From NCBI GenBank assembly GCA_035633215.1, contig DASQFI010000033.1:65230-129229 (forward strand): a DNA stretch of 64,000 nucleotides, in the 5' to 3' direction. Each line of letters starts with the position of its first letter. The first letter of the stretch is position 1. Source of the DNA: DASQFI01 sp035633215 (GTDB taxonomy: Bacteria > Acidobacteriota > Vicinamibacteria > Vicinamibacterales > SCN-69-37). The notes beneath the pieces are model-generated. The model made no database searches. It saw only the letters and a program-made list of their open reading frames with translations, and had not been told where the DNA came from. The position numbers were made by a program, and so were the translations under genes. Positions 24,229 through 31,647 of this stretch are shown in pieces.

Positions 24229-25518
24229 ATGGCGATCAATCGACGGGATTTCATTCACATCGCGGCGCTCGGCACGGGCGCAGCCGCCGTTGGCGCGAGC
24301 GGTTGTGCGCGCGCGGACGTGTCCGCCCAACCGGAACGCGCCGCCGTTCCGCCGCCCATCCAGGCGCTCAAACCGATGACCGCCGGCATCGTCCCGATCG
24401 CGGATGATGAGCGGCGCGCGCGAATCGCGAAGGCGCAGCGGCTGATGGCCGAGCAGAAGATCGACGCGGTGTTCATGGAAGGCACGGCGAGCTGCTTCTA
24501 CTTCGCGAACATGCGCTGGGGACAGAGTGAGCGGACCTTTGGCCTGGTGATTCCGGCGAAGGGTGAGCTCGCATACGTCTGCCCGAAGTTCGAGGAGGAG
24601 CGCGCGCGAGAGCTGATCAAGTTCGGCACCGACGTACGCACCTGGGAGGAGCACGAGAGCCCGTACCGGCTCATCGCGCAGATCGTCCGCGATCGCGGTC
24701 TGCAGCACCGCCGTATCGGCGTGGAAGAGCGCGTGCGGTTCTTCATCGCCGACGGCGTCCGCAAGGAAGCCGCCGGCATGGAGATCGTCGATGCGACGCC
24801 GGTCACGGCCGGCTGCCGGATCTACAAGTCGCCGGCGGAGACCGCGCTCATGCAGCGCGCCAACGATGTCACCATCGAGGCGTACCGCGCCGCGCTCGCG
24901 ACCATGCGCGAGGGCATGACGCAGGGCGACCTGTCGGGCAACATCGCCGCCGCGTTTCGCGCGCTCGGCTTCACCGGGGGCGCCAGCGTCCAGGTCGGCA
25001 AGTGGTCGGCGCTGCCTCATGGATCGATTACGCCCCAGACGATTCACGAAGGCGACATCGTGATGATCGATGGCGGCACCAGCTGCGAAGGCTACGCCTC
25101 CGATATCACGCGGACGACGGTGCTCGGCAAGCCGACGCCGCGACAGGTCGAGGTCTGGAACAAGGAGAAGGAAGCGCAGACGGCTGCCTTCCTGGCGATG
25201 AAGCTCGGGGCCGCGTGCGAGACCGTGGATGCTGCGGCGCGGAAGGTGATCGAAGCCGCGGGATTCGGCCCCGGCTACCAGGTGCCCGGACTGCCCCACC
25301 GCACGGGACACGGCATCGGCCTCGAAGGCCATGAGTGGACGAACTTCGTGAAGGGCAACACGACGCCGCTCGCGCCAGGCATGTGCTTCAGCGACGAGCC
25401 GATGATCGCGATTCCGGGGGAGTTTGGCATCCGACTTGAGGACTGCGTCTACTTCGACCAGGCCGGCGCACACTTTTTCACGAAGCAGAGCCTCGCGATC
25501 AATCAGCCGTTTGGGTGA
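24229..25518 (+). CDS. Xaa-Pro peptidase (M24 family), Tat lipoprotein
   Basis: 429 residues. MAINRRDFIHIAALGTGAAA is a twin-arginine signal followed by a lipobox-like GASGC, so the enzyme is probably exported folded and lipidated. The M24 creatinase/prolidase domain has all five metal ligands: Asp pair in MIDGGTSCEGYASDITRT, His in HRTGHGIGLEGHE, and Glu in FSDEPMIAIPGEFGIRLEDC. It cleaves N-terminal residues before proline. An ATG 12 bases upstream (24217) is in frame and equally possible. The divergent OPT transporter could import the released peptides (inference). Confidence 0.9.
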   Translation: MAINRRDFIHIAALGTGAAAVGASGCARADVSAQPERAAVPPPIQALKPMTAGIVPIADDERRARIAKAQRLMAEQKIDAVFMEGTASCFYFANMRWGQSERTFGLVIPAKGELAYVCPKFEEERARELIKFGTDVRTWEEHESPYRLIAQIVRDRGLQHRRIGVEERVRFFIADGVRKEAAGMEIVDATPVTAGCRIYKSPAETALMQRANDVTIEAYRAALATMREGMTQGDLSGNIAAAFRALGFTGGASVQVGKWSALPHGSITPQTIHEGDIVMIDGGTSCEGYASDITRTTVLGKPTPRQVEVWNKEKEAQTAAFLAMKLGAACETVDAAARKVIEAAGFGPGYQVPGLPHRTGHGIGLEGHEWTNFVKGNTTPLAPGMCFSDEPMIAIPGEFGIRLEDCVYFDQAGAHFFTKQSLAINQPFG

Positions 25519-25640
25519 GTGCGGAGGTCGGAAGCGGCAATTGGGCGCCGCAGCATATAATTGAGTCCGTACACCGCTTTCTTGAGCCCTGCGGCCATTC
25601 CGGCCCCCCAGCCCTCACCAAAGCTCAAACGAGAGGGCCT

Positions 25641-25829
25641 GTGAAAGCAACTGCCATTGCACCTCCTCAGCTAAAACCGGCTCTGTGTCCAGCCTGCCGA
25701 TCCTCCGCGATCGTGACGAAGGCGAAGGTTCCAAACGTCTATAGCTACTGGCGATGCACGAGTTGCGGCGAAATCTGGAACGTGTTGCGGTCGCAAACGC
25801 CGCGCCATGACGCGAACCGATGGCGTTGA
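25641..25829 (+). CDS. Small zinc-ribbon protein
   Basis: 62 residues from a GTG start with GAGAGGG about 6 bases upstream. Two CxxC knuckles (CPACRS and CTSCGE, 22 residues apart) form a zinc ribbon like those of TFIIS/RPA12-type or rubredoxin-like small proteins. Upstream in-frame sequence back to the peptidase stop is unlike protein. A TATAAT lies at 25556-25561. It is convergent with the XRE regulator. Function unknown. Confidence 0.6.
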   Translation: MKATAIAPPQLKPALCPACRSSAIVTKAKVPNVYSYWRCTSCGEIWNVLRSQTPRHDANRWR

Positions 25830-25839
25830 CGCAGAGCTG

Positions 25840-26706
25840 TCACGTCGGTTGGGGGCGGTGAAAGTGGAGCGGGTCTCGCAGGCTTTGCAGCTCCCGGTAA
25901 TAGTAGAGCGGGGTTGGCCGGTGACGCGTGAATCTCAGCTTCTTGAGGAACTCGAGTTCCTCCGCGGTCGCATCGCCGCTGAGAGATCGATCGTGTAAGA
26001 AGGCCTCGAGCCCTGGCTCATTCTCGACCGGTGGGACGGGTTCCCGCTCCACGAACTCAAATTTTTTCGGGTGGCCTGGCGCGAGGCGACGGTTCAACAC
26101 GATCTCCATCGCGAACGTCGCGAGGTCGATGTCCCACGATTCGATCAGCGGATCCAGGAACGTGACGCAGTTCTCGGGCGAAATGTTGAAGACATCCGTC
26201 TCCAGGAAGTCGAGCGCAATGACGCGCATTTGCGCATAGCTCCGGCCGCTGAGTCTGGCGACGAGACGGAGCCAGTTTTCATCCGTGAGTTCCTGTTGCG
26301 TCACCCGCTTGGCGACGTCCAGCAGTTTCTGGGTGATGAGGCGTTCGAGAGCGCCAAAGGGCTCCTTCTCGAACATCGCACGGATCGGGTGCACCTTTCC
26401 GGGTGCGTACTTGCGGAGAATCAACTTCCGTACTTCCTTGAACAAGGGCGCGGGCGGGTCCGCCAGTCTTCGCTTCAGGGCGTCCGTGCGGTTGAGATCG
26501 GCAAGCGTCGCTAACTTCCCGGCGGGAAGTCGCAGGAACGTCTCCATCCTGTCGTAGATGTCGGTTCGCTCAGGCGCCGGGGGGGGCTTCTTCCCGGTCA
26601 GCAACTGGGAGATGTAAGACTCCGTCACCTGGGCTGCCGCCGCCAGATCGCGTTGCTCGCTCCCCAGTTTTCTGAGCCGTTGGCGGACGAGAAGCGGGAA
26701 ATCCAC
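25840..26706 (-). CDS. XRE-type helix-turn-helix regulator divergent from groESL
   Basis: 288 residues. The GTG at 26706 is chosen since GGAGG lies 7 bases upstream; a GTG 30 bases further up has no such signal. Residues 8-45 form a Cro/cI helix-turn-helix (RQRLRKLGSEQRDLAAAAQVTESYISQLL). The remaining 240 residues are a helical domain I do not recognise (FEKEPFGALERLITQKLLDVA.., LDFLETDVFNISPENCVTFLDPLIESW). It faces groES across 221 bases that contain repeated TTAATTG/ATTAAT elements, so control of the chaperonin operon is a reasonable hypothesis. HrcA/CIRCE is not seen here. Confidence 0.78.
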   Translation of the reverse strand: MDFPLLVRQRLRKLGSEQRDLAAAAQVTESYISQLLTGKKPPPAPERTDIYDRMETFLRLPAGKLATLADLNRTDALKRRLADPPAPLFKEVRKLILRKYAPGKVHPIRAMFEKEPFGALERLITQKLLDVAKRVTQQELTDENWLRLVARLSGRSYAQMRVIALDFLETDVFNISPENCVTFLDPLIESWDIDLATFAMEIVLNRRLAPGHPKKFEFVEREPVPPVENEPGLEAFLHDRSLSGDATAEELEFLKKLRFTRHRPTPLYYYRELQSLRDPLHFHRPQPT

Positions 26707-26746
26707 GGGTATTCCTCCGGATCGTGACTGAACCACTTAACCCTAG

Positions 26747-26820
26747 ATGATTAATTGAAGGGCCCAACACAAACCATATCCCACCTCATACTTGACATAA
26801 ACAGTTAATTGGCTGAGAAT
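26747..26820 (+). promoter_or_regulatory. groESL promoter with TTAATTG repeats
   Basis: TTGACA at 26792-26797, a 17-base spacer and GAGAAT at 26815-26820 make a good sigma-70 type promoter upstream of groES. ATTAATTG occurs at about 26750 and GTTAATTGG at about 26803, inside the spacer; these are candidate binding sites for the divergent XRE regulator. No CIRCE element (TTAGCACTC-N9-GAGTGCTAA) was found. Confidence 0.6.
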
Positions 26821-26927
26821 GCTTGACAGGACTGCAGGCCCACCAGAGCCCCTCCCCTAAAGCACGCCCACCAACCAAGGAGTTGGCGTCTGATCCACCC
26901 GTTCACGCCACGTTGGAGCCGAAAACT

Positions 26928-27254
26928 ATGACTGTCAGACCTCTACACGACCGCATCATCGTTCAGCGCATCGACGAGGGCGAACAGAGTGTCGGCGGGA
27001 TCATCATCCCCGACACCGCGAAGGAAAAGCCGCAACGCGGCAAAGTCATCGCGGCGGGTGATGGCAAGTCCAACGCCGAGGGCAAGCGGTTCCCGCTCGA
27101 CGTGAAGGCTGGCGACAGCATTCTGTTCGGCAAGTACTCCGGCCAGGACATCAAGCTCGATGGGGAGGAATACCTCATCATGCGTGAGGAAGACGTCCTG
27201 GGCGTGGTCGAAGAACACGACATCCACAAGAACAAGAAGACGACGAAGACGTAG
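26928..27254 (+). CDS. groES: Co-chaperonin GroES (Hsp10)
   Basis: 108 residues, slightly longer than the usual 95-100 because of the Lys-rich tail (DIHKNKKTTKT). The full family pattern is present: MTVRPLHDRIIVQRIDEGE, the mobile loop QSVGGIIIPDTAKEKPQRG, and the roof and core strands (GDSILFGKYSGQDIKLDGEEYLIMREEDVLGVVE). It caps GroEL during ATP-driven folding. groEL follows after 52 bases. The transcript probably starts about 100 bases upstream at the TTGACA promoter. Confidence 0.98.
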   Translation: MTVRPLHDRIIVQRIDEGEQSVGGIIIPDTAKEKPQRGKVIAAGDGKSNAEGKRFPLDVKAGDSILFGKYSGQDIKLDGEEYLIMREEDVLGVVEEHDIHKNKKTTKT

Positions 27255-27306
27255 AGGCTCTGCCCCCGACAGGCACCGTATCTCTGCAGTATCAGGAGCA
27301 CAAGCA

Positions 27307-28923
27307 ATGGCCAAACAGATTGTGTACGGCGAGCAGTCGCGGCAGGCGATCCTTCGCGGCGTCAACCAGCTGGCCGACGCGGTGAAAGTGACGCTCGGCC
27401 CCAAGGGGCGCAACGTCATTCTGGACAAGAAGTTCGGTTCGCCCACGATTACCAAGGACGGCGTCACGGTCGCCAAGGAAATCGAGTTGAAGGACCCACT
27501 CGAGAACATGGGCGCGCAGATGGTGCGCGAGGTCGCCAGCAAGACGTCCGACATCGCCGGTGACGGCACCACCACAGCCACGGTCCTGGCCCAGGCGATC
27601 TATCGCGAGGGCGCGAAGAACGTCGCCGCGGGTGCCAACCCGATGGAGATCAAGCGTGGCATTGAAAAGGCCGTCGAGGCGATGGTGGCGTCCCTCAAGA
27701 CTCAGTCCAAGCCTGTGACGGGTCCGATGATCGCGCAGGTCGGCACGATTTCGGCCAACGACGACGAGACCATCGGCCGGATCATCGCCGAAGCGATGGA
27801 GAAGGTCGGGAAGGATGGCGTCATCACCGTCGAAGAGGCGCGGACGCTCGAGACCTCGCTCGAGATCGTCGAAGGCATGCAGTTCGATCGCGGCTATCTC
27901 TCACCGTACTTCGTGACGGACCCCGAGCGCATGGAAGTCGTGCTCGAAAATCCGGTCATCCTGATCCATGAGAAAAAGATCAGCTCGATGAAGGATCTGC
28001 TCCCGGTCCTGGAGCAGGTGGCGCGCCTCAGCCGGCCGCTGCTCATCATCGCGGAGGACATCGAGGGAGAGGCGCTGGCGACGCTAGTCGTCAACAAGTT
28101 GCGCGGTACGCTCCAGGTGGCCGCGGTGAAGGCGCCCGGTTTCGGCGACCGTCGCAAGGCCATGCTCGAAGACGTCGCCATCCTGACCAATGGCCGTGCC
28201 GTTACCGAGGACCTGGGGATCAAGCTCGAGTCGCTCAAGATTGAGGACCTCGGCCAGGCCAAGAAGATCATGATCAACAAGGACAACACGACGATCGTCA
28301 GTGGCGCCGGCAGCGCGACGTCGATCGCGGGACGCGTCAAGCAACTTCGCGCCCAGATCGAGGACACGACGTCCGATTACGACCGCGAGAAGCTGCAGGA
28401 GCGACTCGCCAAGCTGGTCGGCGGCGTGGCGATCATCAAGGTCGGCGCGGCGACGGAGACCGAGATGAAGGAACGGAAGGCTCGCGTCGAGGACGCGATG
28501 CACGCGACCAAGGCGGCCGTCGAAGAGGGGATCGTTCCGGGTGGCGGCGTAGCGCTGCTGCGGGCCTCGAAGGTGCTCCAGGAACTCGCGCTCGAAGGCG
28601 ATGAGCGAGTCGGCGTCAACATCGTCACCCGCGCGATCGAGGAGCCGATGCGCTGGATCGCGACCAACGCGGGTCAAGAGGGCTCGATCGTCGTGCAGAG
28701 GGTGCGGGAAATGGGGCCCGAGGAAGGGTTCAACGCGCAGACTCTGAAGTTCGAGAACCTCGTGGAAGCGGGCGTGATCGATCCAACGAAGGTGGTCCGA
28801 TCCGCACTGCAGCACGCGGCGTCGATCGCGGCTCTGCTGCTGACCATGGAAGCGGTCATCACGCACATTCCGGAAAAGGACATGGCTGCCGCGATGCCGG
28901 GCATGAACGCAGGGATGTACTAA
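27307..28923 (+). CDS. groEL: Chaperonin GroEL (Hsp60)
   Basis: 538 residues of the ATP-dependent chaperonin. Hallmarks present are MAKQIVYGEQSRQAILRGVN, VTLGPKGRNVILDKKFGSPTITKDG, the ATP motif AGDGTTTATVLAQA, and AAVEEGIVPGGGVALLRA. The C-terminus ends in AAMPGMNAGMY rather than the longer GGM repeats of E. coli GroEL. Many bacteria carry several groEL copies, and this one has a few unusual core residues, but nothing suggests inactivity. Two tiny membrane proteins and a secreted protein follow on the same strand. Confidence 0.98.
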   Translation: MAKQIVYGEQSRQAILRGVNQLADAVKVTLGPKGRNVILDKKFGSPTITKDGVTVAKEIELKDPLENMGAQMVREVASKTSDIAGDGTTTATVLAQAIYREGAKNVAAGANPMEIKRGIEKAVEAMVASLKTQSKPVTGPMIAQVGTISANDDETIGRIIAEAMEKVGKDGVITVEEARTLETSLEIVEGMQFDRGYLSPYFVTDPERMEVVLENPVILIHEKKISSMKDLLPVLEQVARLSRPLLIIAEDIEGEALATLVVNKLRGTLQVAAVKAPGFGDRRKAMLEDVAILTNGRAVTEDLGIKLESLKIEDLGQAKKIMINKDNTTIVSGAGSATSIAGRVKQLRAQIEDTTSDYDREKLQERLAKLVGGVAIIKVGAATETEMKERKARVEDAMHATKAAVEEGIVPGGGVALLRASKVLQELALEGDERVGVNIVTRAIEEPMRWIATNAGQEGSIVVQRVREMGPEEGFNAQTLKFENLVEAGVIDPTKVVRSALQHAASIAALLLTMEAVITHIPEKDMAAAMPGMNAGMY

Positions 28924-28973
28924 CCGCCGCGCGACCGGCGATGGCGGCAGCGGTGACGGGAAGGGTGTCTACC

Positions 28974-29231
28974 ATGGAAAACCGCGTTGAAATGGCGGGG
29001 TACGCCGCATTCGCAGTCGCTGGGCTGTGCATCACGGCATCTCTGTTGTCACTCGGCCTCACACGTGAGGCGTCGTCGGTGGCGACAGCGATCACCCTGG
29101 GTGCGTTCGGGGTGAGTCTTGTGGGACTGGGTCTGTCCTGCGTGTGGAATGGACTGCGGCCGGCGCACACTCTCGCGCGACTTCTGTCCACTCATGAGAC
29201 TCCGGCCAGGCCGCGGCGAGATGGTGCGTGA
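28974..29231 (+). CDS. Small membrane protein, two helices
   Basis: 85 residues, start at the ATG preceded by GAAGGGTG; an in-frame ATG 33 bases upstream is less likely. Two hydrophobic segments (about 10-30 and 36-58) are followed by a polar, Arg-rich tail. No known family. It is 50 bases after groEL, and the next small gene begins on the base after its stop codon. Confidence 0.6.
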   Translation: MENRVEMAGYAAFAVAGLCITASLLSLGLTREASSVATAITLGAFGVSLVGLGLSCVWNGLRPAHTLARLLSTHETPARPRRDGA

Positions 29232-29375
29232 ATGATTCACCTCCTCTGGCTGGCTGCGGCCGCCCTCATCATCTGGTGGAAGTACGGTCATCACGCGCTT
29301 CGTGCGGACGATCTCGGCACCGTCAGCCCGCAATGGCTCCACGAGTATCGCCGCGAAGCGCACACGAATAGTTAA
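29232..29375 (+). CDS. Tiny membrane protein (47 residues)
   Basis: The ATG follows directly after the TGA of the previous gene. The product starts MIHLLWLAAAALIIWWKYGH, one membrane helix, followed by a polar tail ALRADDLGTVSPQWLHEYRR. The exact abutment and the shared orientation with groEL and the 85-residue protein argue for a real co-translated gene. Function unknown. Confidence 0.55.
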   Translation: MIHLLWLAAAALIIWWKYGHHALRADDLGTVSPQWLHEYRREAHTNS

Positions 29376-29396
29376 TCGGAAAAAAGGAGAGTTTGA

Positions 29397-29903
29397 ATGT
29401 CATTGAACCGTCGGATTATCATTTCCAGCCTCACGGTTGCTGCTCTGGCCGCTTTCTTGCCAGCTCTGGGCGCCCAGTCAGTCTCACCGCTGAACGGCAC
29501 CTGGATGATCAATGTGGCGAAGTCGACGTACAACCCAGCCGAACTCGCCCCGAAGAGCAGCACCTCGAAGGTCGAAATCACTGGGGACACGATCAAAGTC
29601 GTCGTCGATGGCGTCGATTCCCAGAGCCGACCGACTCACTTGGAGTACACGGCGAAGCTGGACGGCAAGGACTATCCCTGGAAGGGCACCGTCGATGGGA
29701 AGCCCAATCTGAATCAGGACATGGTCGCCTGGAAAAAGATCGACGACTTCACGTATGAATCGACGAACAAGCTCAAGGGAGAGGTGCTTTCAACGCAGCG
29801 GGTCGTCATCGCCAAGGATGGCAAGACGCGAACCAACACGGTGACCGGCAAGAACGCTCAGGGGCAAACGGTGAACAACACCGTCCTCTATGAGAAGCAC
29901 TGA
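29397..29903 (+). CDS. Small secreted protein, PLNGTW family, copy 2
   Basis: 168 residues, the same length as the copy at 15156-15662 and about 74% identical by hand alignment, with the last 22 residues identical except the final one. Signal peptide MSLNRRIIISSLTVAALAAF, cleavage near LGAQS; mature start SPLNGTWMINVAKSTYNP. The ribosome-binding leader AATCGGAAAAAAGGAG matches that of copy 1 closely, so the duplicated segment includes the 5' leader. It sits 21 bases after the 47-residue membrane protein at the end of the groESL run. Confidence 0.8.
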   Translation: MSLNRRIIISSLTVAALAAFLPALGAQSVSPLNGTWMINVAKSTYNPAELAPKSSTSKVEITGDTIKVVVDGVDSQSRPTHLEYTAKLDGKDYPWKGTVDGKPNLNQDMVAWKKIDDFTYESTNKLKGEVLSTQRVVIAKDGKTRTNTVTGKNAQGQTVNNTVLYEKH

Positions 29904-29992
29904 ACCTGAAGGCAAGACTGGAAAAAGGCAGAAACAGAAGTCATGGGAATGGCGCGAATCTGCTCTCCCGCCTTCTGTCTTCTGCTGTCTGA

Positions 29993-30025
29993 CTTCAGGT
30001 TGCTGGTTTTTTCAGCAACCTGAAG
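29993..30025. terminator. Strong 13-bp hairpin after the secreted-protein gene
   Basis: CTTCAGGTTGCTG and CAGCAACCTGAAG are perfect reverse complements around a GTTTTTT loop. It lies 90 bases past the stop of the secreted protein, and no gene starts between, so it is the best transcript end for the groESL run. The T-run is in the loop, not after the stem, so the mechanism is not typical. Confidence 0.5.
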
Positions 30026-30033
30026 CTGGTCGG

Positions 30034-30075
30034 CGCGGGCAGGCTGAACGTCAGGCCTGACGCGTCGACCGGGCA
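30034..30075 (-). pseudogene. Remnant of a histidine-kinase C-terminus
   Basis: On the minus strand this reads VDASGLTFSLPAPTS, closely like the last residues of the histidine kinase at 18626-20032 (SDASGVTFGFSLPEA). Nucleotides 30051-30074 also match the 3' end of that gene with a one-base gap. No upstream kinase sequence remains. It is probably a decayed fragment, but the match is short and could be partly chance. Confidence 0.35.
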
Positions 30076-30177
30076 CGTCCAACCTTCGCCGAGCGCTCGC
30101 TTCGCTCGCGGCTACGGTTGGCAAGCCTCGCGCTCTGCCTGGCGCGGGTTCTACCGGGCAGTCCCGGCTTTCCGGCA

Positions 30178-30549
30178 TCAAGACTGGCGCGTCGCGGAAG
30201 AAGGACGCTCGACCAGTTCCCTGGCATGCGCAGATTGTTCCCGCAGATCCTTGGCGGATTCCTCGAAATCCATTTTCGGCACGACGTCACTCGCCCGTGT
30301 TCTGATCCGTCGGTCGGCCGGCTCAGGATTCTCGTCGCCCAGCCACCTTCCGAGACGCCGCTTGAGCGACTGAAAGTATCCCTCGCCGGCATGAGCCGCC
30401 TTCGGCGGCGGTCGGCGCCAACGCCGACGCTCCTCCACCGGCAGCCACGTCGAGAGAAACGCGTACCGATCCGACGCGCAGACAGGACAAGTGTCGCCGA
30501 CGAACAGCTCCTCGCAGTCGAGGCAAAGACGGGCAGCGCGAAGTTGCAT
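30178..30549 (-). CDS. Zinc-ribbon protein, unknown function
   Basis: 123 residues. The N-terminus holds two CxxC pairs (CLDCEELF and CPVCAS, about 9 residues apart) of a short zinc ribbon, followed by an aromatic stretch (RYAFLSTWLPVEERRRW) and a basic, helical C-terminal half. There is no signal peptide or membrane helix. Similar small Zn-ribbon proteins are common in acidobacterial genomes without assigned role. It is isolated on the minus strand. Confidence 0.65.
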   Translation of the reverse strand: MQLRAARLCLDCEELFVGDTCPVCASDRYAFLSTWLPVEERRRWRRPPPKAAHAGEGYFQSLKRRLGRWLGDENPEPADRRIRTRASDVVPKMDFEESAKDLREQSAHARELVERPSSATRQS

Positions 30550-30652
30550 GGCGTGACGGGCGCGAGCGGCACCCTGATGATCGATTATCGGCGCCGAAGA
30601 CAGCCGTCACAAGCGACGCGAATTGTCAGACGATGACGAATCTGTCAGGACT

Positions 30653-30713
30653 GACCTCGGGTGCCGTCCTTATTGTCAGGAAGCAAAGTGACACCCAAGG
30701 TCCACCTGAGGTC
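30653..30713. repeat. Palindromic element C, degenerate copy
   Basis: GACCTCGGGTG at 30653-30663 pairs imperfectly with GTGACACCCAAGGTC (30688-30702) and again with ACCTGAGGTC (30704-30713). The core motifs match those of the 24160 and 58236 copies, but the arms have several mismatches. It lies downstream of the VOC gene on the minus strand. Confidence 0.5.
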
Positions 30714-30719
30714 CTGTAG

Positions 30720-31508
30720 CTACTGCGCCTTCTTCGCGTGCACCGAGAACGCGGCGCCCTGCGGATCAATGCCGTTCAGCACCCAGTCGCCGCCAGGCAC
30801 CTCCATCGGGCCATTCAGAATCTGCCCGCCATTCGCCTTGATGCGCTCGACCGCCGCGTTGATGTCAGGGACTAAGAAATAGATCTGCCAGTTCGGCGGC
30901 ACGTGCGCCAACTGCGGCGGCTTGTTCATCATGCCGCCGATCATGCCGTGCGGACGATTGAACATGTAGTACTTGCCCATCTCACCCATGTCCATCGTCT
31001 CGCTCGGCTGCCAGCCGAACAGCTCGCTGTAGAACTTCATCGCGGCGGGGGCATCCGTGGTCATCAGCTCGAGCCACGACGCTTCTCCGACTTCCGGCGC
31101 GCCTTCGGGCTGCTGCTCGATGCTCGGATCCGGCTCGTAGATGTAGAACGCAGCCCCCTGAGGGTCGGCCATCATCTGCATGCGGCCGACTTTCGGAACG
31201 TCGATGACCGGAGAATGCGCCTGCCCGCCGAGCCGCTTGATGTGAGCGGCGGCGTCCTCGAGCTTCGGCACGCCGATATACATCGCCCAGAATGGCGGCG
31301 CATTCATGCCTTCCGGTCTGTTCATGAAGCCGGCGACCGGAACGTCGCCGTCACGCTTGAACATGCTGTAAGGCTGTGGTGACCCCTCGAAGGGCACCGC
31401 CGTCCAGCCAACGACGTTCTTGTAGAACGTTTCGGCGGCGTTCTTGTCGGTGGTCATCAATTCGTACCAAAGGGGCCGTCCGAGGACGGTGGAAACGGTC
31501 GTAGTCAT
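30720..31508 (-). CDS. Double-domain VOC (glyoxalase-fold) protein
   Basis: 262 residues made of two tandem VOC domains (about 8-125 and 137-260), each starting with a WYELMTTD/WLELMTTD strand. The second half ends DWVLNGIDPQGAAFSVHAKK and the first RMQMMADPQGAAFYIYEPDP, the typical DPQGA(A/V)F motif. Such proteins resemble the CFP-30B/hydroxylase-like glyoxalases of Actinobacteria. The start at 31508 has GGAGG 6 bases upstream. It is divergent from the kinase stub and kinase at 31549-33950. Confidence 0.88.
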   Translation of the reverse strand: MTTTVSTVLGRPLWYELMTTDKNAAETFYKNVVGWTAVPFEGSPQPYSMFKRDGDVPVAGFMNRPEGMNAPPFWAMYIGVPKLEDAAAHIKRLGGQAHSPVIDVPKVGRMQMMADPQGAAFYIYEPDPSIEQQPEGAPEVGEASWLELMTTDAPAAMKFYSELFGWQPSETMDMGEMGKYYMFNRPHGMIGGMMNKPPQLAHVPPNWQIYFLVPDINAAVERIKANGGQILNGPMEVPGGDWVLNGIDPQGAAFSVHAKKAQ

Positions 31509-31548
31509 CGAAACCTCCCTGCAAAGACCTACACTGTATCGCTCCTGC

Positions 31549-31647
31549 ATGACACTCGCGCCCGGCACACGACTCGGCCACTATGAGATCCTCGGCTCGC
31601 TTGGAGCTGGGCGCATGAGCGCCTGGCGCGGGGGGCAATGGCGTTAG
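31549..31647 (+). pseudogene. Truncated kinase N-terminus, possible upstream ORF
   Basis: 32 codons reading MTLAPGTRLGHYEILGSLGA, then diverging (GRMSAWRGGQWR) to a TAG that overlaps the next kinase start by 10 bases. The first 20 residues repeat the first 20 of that kinase (MALGPGTRLGHYEILATLGA), so this is the leftover 5' end of another kinase gene placed directly in front. It has a TACACT box about 15-20 bases upstream, and GCGGGGGG inside it forms the ribosome site for the kinase. It may now couple translation. Confidence 0.65.
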
